Shown here piece by piece: positions 6,224-9,206 of a stretch of DNA of 9,206 bases. The position numbers and the translations under genes were made by a program. Within the stretch, counting starts at the first letter, position 1, and every line of letters starts with the position of its first letter. This stretch comes from Bermanella sp041589295 (GTDB lineage Bacteria; Pseudomonadota; Gammaproteobacteria; Pseudomonadales; Oceanobacteraceae): positions 1 to 9,206 of the forward strand of contig JBFHVZ010000164.1 of assembly GCA_041589295.1 (NCBI GenBank). Direction: 5' to 3'. The notes beneath the pieces were generated by a model. The model saw only the letters and a program-made list of their open reading frames with translations. It was not told where the DNA came from and made no database searches.

Positions 6224-6717
6224 TCGTGCTTGCGCCCTAGGTCCGACAAACTCACCATGGGCACCATATAAACGGGGATCGGCGACATCTGTAGCACCTT
6301 GGCCACGACAGAACCGATCAATCCGCCTCGATAGGCCTGCTGGCCATGGCTCCCCAAGGCGATTAAATCTGCTTGCCTAAGCTGCGCTTGCGCAATAATG
6401 GTAGACGCAGCACTGCCCTGTTCGACAACCACATCATCTATGGTGAATCCACTGCTGTCATAATCAGCTTTGATCGCGTCTAAAACCTGTAGACGTATTC
6501 GCTCCAGCACTTCTTCCATGCCTTGCTCACGCAAATACTGCCGCTCTTTATCGGGGACATAGGTATTGAGAATGGACTCGGCAAAGACCCCCATGGGCTC
6601 CACCACATGAAGCACATCCACCACGGCACCGGTGCTACTGGCCAGCTCCGCGACGCGCTTCATTAAATAAGGGCCATACAGCCCTAGATCAGTTGCGAAA
6701 AGAATGCGTTTTACCAT
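6220..6717 (-). CDS. Universal stress protein (UspA family), ATP-binding type
   Basis: A single-domain cytosolic Usp protein of 165 residues. The N-terminal strand MVKRILFATDLG with D10 is typical. The C-terminal GSHGQQAYRGGLIGS (122-136) fits the nucleotide-binding signature G-2x-G-9x-G-S/T exactly, so this is the ATP-binding (MJ0577-like) subclass. It ends in the usual strand (IPVYMVP), with about 12 extra polar residues. Usp proteins support survival under stress and stasis, but the specific role here is unknown. The ATG at 6717 has no good Shine-Dalgarno. The gene is divergent from the small HTH gene and convergent with the permease, with overlapping stop codons (TAA at 6220-6222 on minus, TAG at 6221-6223 on plus), so no terminator fits between them. 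Confidence 0.93.
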   Translation of the reverse strand: MVKRILFATDLGLYGPYLMKRVAELASSTGAVVDVLHVVEPMGVFAESILNTYVPDKERQYLREQGMEEVLERIRLQVLDAIKADYDSSGFTIDDVVVEQGSAASTIIAQAQLRQADLIALGSHGQQAYRGGLIGSVVAKVLQMSPIPVYMVPMVSLSDLGRKHD

Positions 6718-6790
6718 AAGGCGACAACAAACTGCCTCTGTGTGTACAACGGGAACGCTCCTTGTTTTTTCGTCCTCTCAACAAGCATAG

Positions 6791-6822
6791 CCTGAAAATC
6801 AGGGTCTATACTGGAAATCAGG
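6791..6822 (+). promoter_or_regulatory. Operator-like direct repeats flanking a -10 element
   Basis: CTGAAAATCAGG (6792-6803) and CTGGAAATCAGG (6811-6822) match at 11 of 12 bases and are offset by 19 bp, close to two helical turns. The first copy, with its preceding C, is also a perfect CCTGA-AAA-TCAGG palindrome. Between them lies TATACT (6807-6812), a plausible -10 for the HTH gene, although no good -35 is visible. The arrangement suits repression of this promoter, perhaps by the HTH protein itself (inference). Confidence 0.45.
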
Positions 6823-6841
6823 CAACATGGAGACCTATCTA

Positions 6842-7027
6842 ATGAGTGATGTAAAGCTGCTAACCATGGCGGAAACTTGTGAATTGTTGGGCGTAGGCGA
6901 GACCACTGTGAAACGCTGGGCAAAAGAACACCTGCTGGACAGTGTTGACGAGAATGGCGAATTGAAGTTTCCAGAGCCATCCGTGATGAAATACAAAGAA
7001 ATTAACGACCGCCTAAACGGCCGCTAA
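6842..7027 (+). CDS. Small helix-turn-helix DNA-binding protein (MerR/excisionase-like fold)
   Basis: A 61-residue protein consisting almost entirely of one predicted HTH: LLTMAETCELLGVGETTVKR carries the helix-turn-helix, followed by WAKEHLLDSVDENGELKF, which resembles the wing of MerR/HTH_17-type domains, and a short C-terminal helix. There is no effector or dimerisation domain, so it is either a stand-alone small regulator or an excisionase-like architectural protein; no phage or integrase genes are nearby, which disfavours the latter. I prefer the ATG at 6842 because GGAGA (6829-6833) lies eight bases upstream. The ATG at 6827 would add METYL and would place that ribosome site inside the gene. 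Operator-like repeats sit directly upstream, suggesting autoregulation. The targets are unknown. Confidence 0.75.
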   Translation: MSDVKLLTMAETCELLGVGETTVKRWAKEHLLDSVDENGELKFPEPSVMKYKEINDRLNGR

Positions 7028-7058
7028 TTGGCTGGCCGCTTATTCCAGCGCGTTTAAC

Positions 7059-7084
7059 CCAGCGATTGGGGCTGGCCCTTTTTT
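7059..7084 (+). terminator. Intrinsic terminator after the HTH gene
   Basis: CCAGC (7059-7063) pairs with GCTGG (7071-7075) around a 7-base loop, followed by CCC and six T (7079-7084), 31 bases after the HTH stop codon. The stem is short but GC-rich and the T-run is clear. The T-run overlaps the stop codon of the convergent DUF72 gene by two bases. Confidence 0.5.
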
Positions 7085-7910
7085 AAAACAACCCTTGCTG
7101 TGGCAAGGCTTGTTCTAACGCGCTATGCCCCTCTCCCATGCCCGTAATGGCCTGCTGCATATCCAGCGCAAGTTGTGGTGCCATGGCATTGTCGGGCGTA
7201 TGTGCAAATAGATAGACATCTTTGCCTTGAGCCAACCACTCTTGGATCTTGGCGACCCATGGACTAAACCACTTTTGGTTTTCCGAAAAACGCGCAGGGC
7301 CAATATAACGCACCACAACATGGTTAGCGGTGCTAATCACATGCAGAGGCACTTTAGGCTTTTTGCGCTGGCCATCCACCACTTCTGGGCTGTCTGCTGG
7401 CATGTGAAAGAGCGCCCGTGTATCAAATAACGTCCGCCCCACACCACAATTTGCTAACAAACGATTAAGTGATTGTTCGGTGATGCTTTTGTCAAAAAAA
7501 TCCAAGTGCCTGACTTCTACGCTATAACGAAACGTCGCAGGCAATTGCTGTAAAAAGGTTTCTAACTGTCCAAGATGATGTCCATCAAACCGATTCGGCA
7601 GTTGAATCTGAATTGGACCAAGCTCACCAAACCCTTGCATTAATGTCATAAATTGTTCGTAGTCTGCGCAATTTTGCCAGTGTCCGTCATGTGTCACCGC
7701 CCGTGGGAACTTAAAGCTAAATTGAAAACCCATTTGTGCGATGTCCTGCCAACTTTTCGCGACATCCGCTTTTGGCAGACTATAAAACGTCGTATTGCCT
7801 TCGACGGAATCAAAAAATTGGGCGTAGGTACTCAGTTTGCTGCCTGACAACTGCTTTTGAAAAAGCCAGTCAGGGTGTTGCCACATGGGGCAACCCATAA
7901 ATAAAGCCAT
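7083..7910 (-). CDS. DUF72 (YecE-like) family protein
   Basis: A DUF72 protein of the TIM-barrel-like YecE family, whose biochemical role is not established. Family features are the opening MGCPMWQHPDW, the FFDSVEGNTTFYSLPK stretch, FSFKFPRAVTHD, the LGPIQIQLPNRF segment, SVEVRHLDFF, VVVRYIGP, and the late DVYLFAHTPDNAMAPQLALDM, where conserved polar residues usually line the pocket. I place the start at the ATG at 7910 (275 residues), where the conserved domain begins. The longest frame starts at 7976, just after an in-frame stop, and would add 22 AT-rich-encoded residues. An AGGAGG lies 15 bases before that ATG, which is too far for a good site, and 7910 has no clear site either, so the start is uncertain. 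The divergent DAHP synthase promoter candidate would lie partly within the longer version. Confidence 0.88.
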   Translation of the reverse strand: MALFMGCPMWQHPDWLFQKQLSGSKLSTYAQFFDSVEGNTTFYSLPKADVAKSWQDIAQMGFQFSFKFPRAVTHDGHWQNCADYEQFMTLMQGFGELGPIQIQLPNRFDGHHLGQLETFLQQLPATFRYSVEVRHLDFFDKSITEQSLNRLLANCGVGRTLFDTRALFHMPADSPEVVDGQRKKPKVPLHVISTANHVVVRYIGPARFSENQKWFSPWVAKIQEWLAQGKDVYLFAHTPDNAMAPQLALDMQQAITGMGEGHSALEQALPQQGLF

Positions 7911-7960
7911 GTTTTGACGCTGATTAAAAAAATGTATCGAGGTTATTAGGTAAATAGGGT

Positions 7961-7989
7961 TTAAGAAGGCGCTCATTGTGGACTATGAT
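7961..7989 (+). promoter_or_regulatory. Candidate sigma-70 promoter for the DAHP synthase gene
   Basis: TTAAGA (7961-7966, 4 of 6 to TTGACA) and TATGAT (7984-7989, 5 of 6 to TATAAT) are separated by 17 bases, the optimal spacing. Transcription would begin near 7996 and leave a leader of about 38 bases before the ATG at 8034. The Shine-Dalgarno there (GGAA near 8020-8024) is weak. Confidence 0.4.
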
Positions 7990-8033
7990 AGCCTCCTTGA
8001 AAAAGTCACCCTACTTTCGCGGAATATAAGTAC

Positions 8034-9206
8034 ATGTCCAACACACGCGTAGAAGATTTAAATATTGCCAGCACCAAAACGCTGATTACCCCTGAGCAAT
8101 TAAAAGCCGAACTGCCGATCAGCGATCTGGCCGTCGAATCTGTTGAAAAAGGCCGCCAAGCCGTCCGTGATATTCTGGACCGCAAAGACCATCGCTTATT
8201 TTTAGTGGTCGGCCCTTGTTCAATTCACGACGTAAAAGCCGCTAAAGAATATGCCGAGCGCCTACGTAAGCTGGCCAAAGAAGTAGACGACACTCTGTTG
8301 CTGGTTATGCGCGTGTATTTTGAAAAGCCACGTACCACTGTGGGCTGGAAAGGCCTAATCAACGACCCATACCTAAACGACACCTTCAAAATTGAAGACG
8401 GCCTGAAAATCAGCCGTAAGCTGTTGTTAGACCTAGCCGAAACCGGCTTGCCACTATCCACTGAGGCATTAGACCCAATTTCTCCTCAGTACCTACAGGA
8501 CTTAATTAGCTGGTCGGCCATCGGTGCCCGTCCCACAGAAAGCCAGACTCACCGCGAAATGGCATCTGGTCTGTCTTCGTCTGTGGGCTTCAAAAACGGC
8601 ACCGACGGTGGCCTGACCGTTGCCATCAACGCATTGCAGTCTGTTGCGAATCCGCACCGTTTTCTGGGTATCAATGGCGATGGCCAAGTATCCGTAGTGG
8701 AAACCAAGGGCAACAAATACGGCCACGTGGTACTGCGCGGTGGTGGCGGCAAGCCAAACTACGATTCCGTTTCTATCGCATTGTGTGAACAAGAAATCGA
8801 AAAAGCAGGCATTCCAAACAACATCATGGTGGATTGCAGCCACGCTAACTCCAACAAAGACCCTGCCCTGCAGCCTTTGGTCATGGATAACGTGAGCAAC
8901 CAAATCATAAGGATTGCAAAATATTGGTCGGGCAGAAGCAGAGACCAGCAAAACAACCGGCCTGAGGAATTCACCGGCAAGGAGAACGAATGGCTATATG
9001 CGTACGCCAACAAAAAACTGGAATCCGAGGAAGTGGACTATTTCATTTTCGGGCACCGGCATTTACCCTTAGACCTCACATTGAAAAATGGGAAGAGCAG
9101 GTATGTGAATCTGGGAGAGTGGATCAATTTTAATTCCTACGCTGTTTTCGACGGACTAGAATTGGAATTGAGGTTTTTTGAAAAAGAAGCGGTGCCTTTT
9201 AAATTC
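8034..9206 (+). CDS. Class I DAHP synthase, truncated and joined in frame to a foreign phosphoesterase tail; open at right edge
   Basis: Codons 1-291 encode 3-deoxy-D-arabino-heptulosonate 7-phosphate synthase, the first shikimate-pathway enzyme (phosphoenolpyruvate plus erythrose 4-phosphate). Motifs are GPCSIHD (metal ligand C62), MRVYFEKPRTTVGWKGLIND (R93, K98), GARPTESQTHRE, GFKNGTDG, and DCSHANSNK (metal ligand H270). It resembles the Pseudomonas-type AroF/AroG isozymes closely; the feedback type cannot be assigned. After DNVSNQI (ending 8906) the family should continue with about 65 residues containing GNxSIxGxMVESH and ITDACIxW, which carry the other two metal ligands (E302 and D326 in E. 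coli AroG). These are absent. The frame instead continues with 100 residues of a different protein family and reaches the window edge without a stop. The encoded chimera should have no DAHP synthase activity. The N-terminal identification is very secure; the full coding unit as drawn is probably not biological. Confidence 0.85.
   Translation, partial: MSNTRVEDLNIASTKTLITPEQLKAELPISDLAVESVEKGRQAVRDILDRKDHRLFLVVGPCSIHDVKAAKEYAERLRKLAKEVDDTLLLVMRVYFEKPRTTVGWKGLINDPYLNDTFKIEDGLKISRKLLLDLAETGLPLSTEALDPISPQYLQDLISWSAIGARPTESQTHREMASGLSSSVGFKNGTDGGLTVAINALQSVANPHRFLGINGDGQVSVVETKGNKYGHVVLRGGGGKPNYDSVSIALCEQEIEKAGIPNNIMVDCSHANSNKDPALQPLVMDNVSNQIIRIAKYWSGRSRDQQNNRPEEFTGKENEWLYAYANKKLESEEVDYFIFGHRHLPLDLTLKNGKSRYVNLGEWINFNSYAVFDGLELELRFFEKEAVPFKF
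8907..9206 (+). other. Foreign fragment: C-terminal part of an LpxH-like metallophosphoesterase (Bacteroidota-type)
   Basis: The last 100 codons read IRIAKYWSGRSRD ... EVDYFIFGHRHLPLDL ... SRYVNLGEWINFNSYAVFDG. This matches my memory of the C-terminal portion of Bacteroidota UDP-2,3-diacylglucosamine hydrolase/calcineurin-like phosphoesterases; the lipid A enzyme LpxH is of this type. The GHRH motif (9051-9062) supplies two metal-binding histidines. The N-terminal metal motifs (DxH, GDxxD, GNHD) are absent, so the fragment alone cannot be active. Arginine codons are AGG, AGA, AGA, CGG, CGG, AGG and AGG, with none CGC/CGT, and glycine uses GGA and GGG, which the preceding 291 codons never do. 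No stop occurs before 9206. Origin from another organism is likely; the precise function is less sure. Confidence 0.75.

Noticed and set aside
6711..6980. 89-codon minus-strand frame crossing the stress protein start and HTH gene
   Set aside because: It runs antisense through the HTH gene and the shared promoter spacer with no recognisable motif.
6842..7027. Phage excisionase or toxin-antitoxin antitoxin
   Set aside because: No integrase, attachment-site repeats or toxin-like partner gene lies nearby; the neighbours are ordinary housekeeping-type genes.
8502..8951. 149-codon minus-strand frame opposite the DAHP synthase
   Set aside because: It is antisense to highly conserved DAHP synthase codons and spans the chimeric junction; no domain is recognisable.
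8034..9206. A genuine bifunctional fusion of aromatic and lipid A biosynthesis enzymes
   Set aside because: Both halves lack essential metal ligands (the DAHP synthase C-terminal Glu/Asp and the phosphoesterase N-terminal motifs), and codon use changes abruptly at the join, so neither activity could survive.

Overview
The window looks like a chromosomal segment from a marine-type gammaproteobacterium of the Pseudomonadales/Oceanospirillales kind. The evidence is ThrH, a CysH with four [4Fe-4S]-type cysteines, a 324-residue CysB and a Pseudomonas-like class I DAHP synthase, all in the broad neighbourhood I recall from Pseudomonas (DAHP synthase ... cysB, cysH, thrH). That synteny and the taxon are inference from memory, not from a search. 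Gene density is high and nothing resembles a mobile element, CRISPR array, tRNA or rRNA.

Layout. 1-180: left-edge non-coding stretch with a perfect palindrome and a weak terminator-like hairpin. 181-2514 (-): transmembrane chemoreceptor with a Cache-like sensor. 2583-2612: strong 12-bp hairpin. 2630-3247 (-): thrH, with a GTG start decided by an AGGAG site. 3248-3510: divergent thrH/cysH promoter region. 3511-4248 (+): cysH (APS reductase). 4257-4311: repeat-rich convergent spacer. 4323-5297 (-): cysB. 5298-5440: divergent spacer. 5441-6223 (+): TauE/SafE-type permease. 6220-6717 (-): universal stress protein whose stop codon overlaps that of the permease. 6842-7027 (+): 61-residue HTH protein preceded by operator-like repeats. 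7083-7910 (-): DUF72 protein. 8034-9206 (+): reading frame open to the right edge that begins as DAHP synthase.

Functional links. The centre is a sulfur-assimilation neighbourhood. CysB is the LysR-type activator of cysteine biosynthesis, CysH reduces APS to sulfite, and a TauE/SafE transporter (a family that moves sulfite, sulfonates or related anions) is divergent from cysB. ThrH (phosphoserine phosphatase) feeds the serine that is the carbon backbone of cysteine, so its divergence from cysH is metabolically sensible. The chemoreceptor, stress protein, HTH protein and DUF72 protein are unrelated neighbours.

The most notable anomaly is at the right end. From about 8904-8909 the DAHP synthase frame switches, without a frameshift, into about 100 residues resembling the C-terminal part of a Bacteroidota-type LpxH/metallophosphoesterase, including a GHRH metal-binding motif. 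Arginine codons change abruptly at the same point: all 14 before it are CGC/CGT, while the 7 after it are AGA/AGG/CGG. This is best read as a chimeric join (assembly or library artefact between two organisms), with a real fusion much less likely. I see no convincing new biological system in the window.
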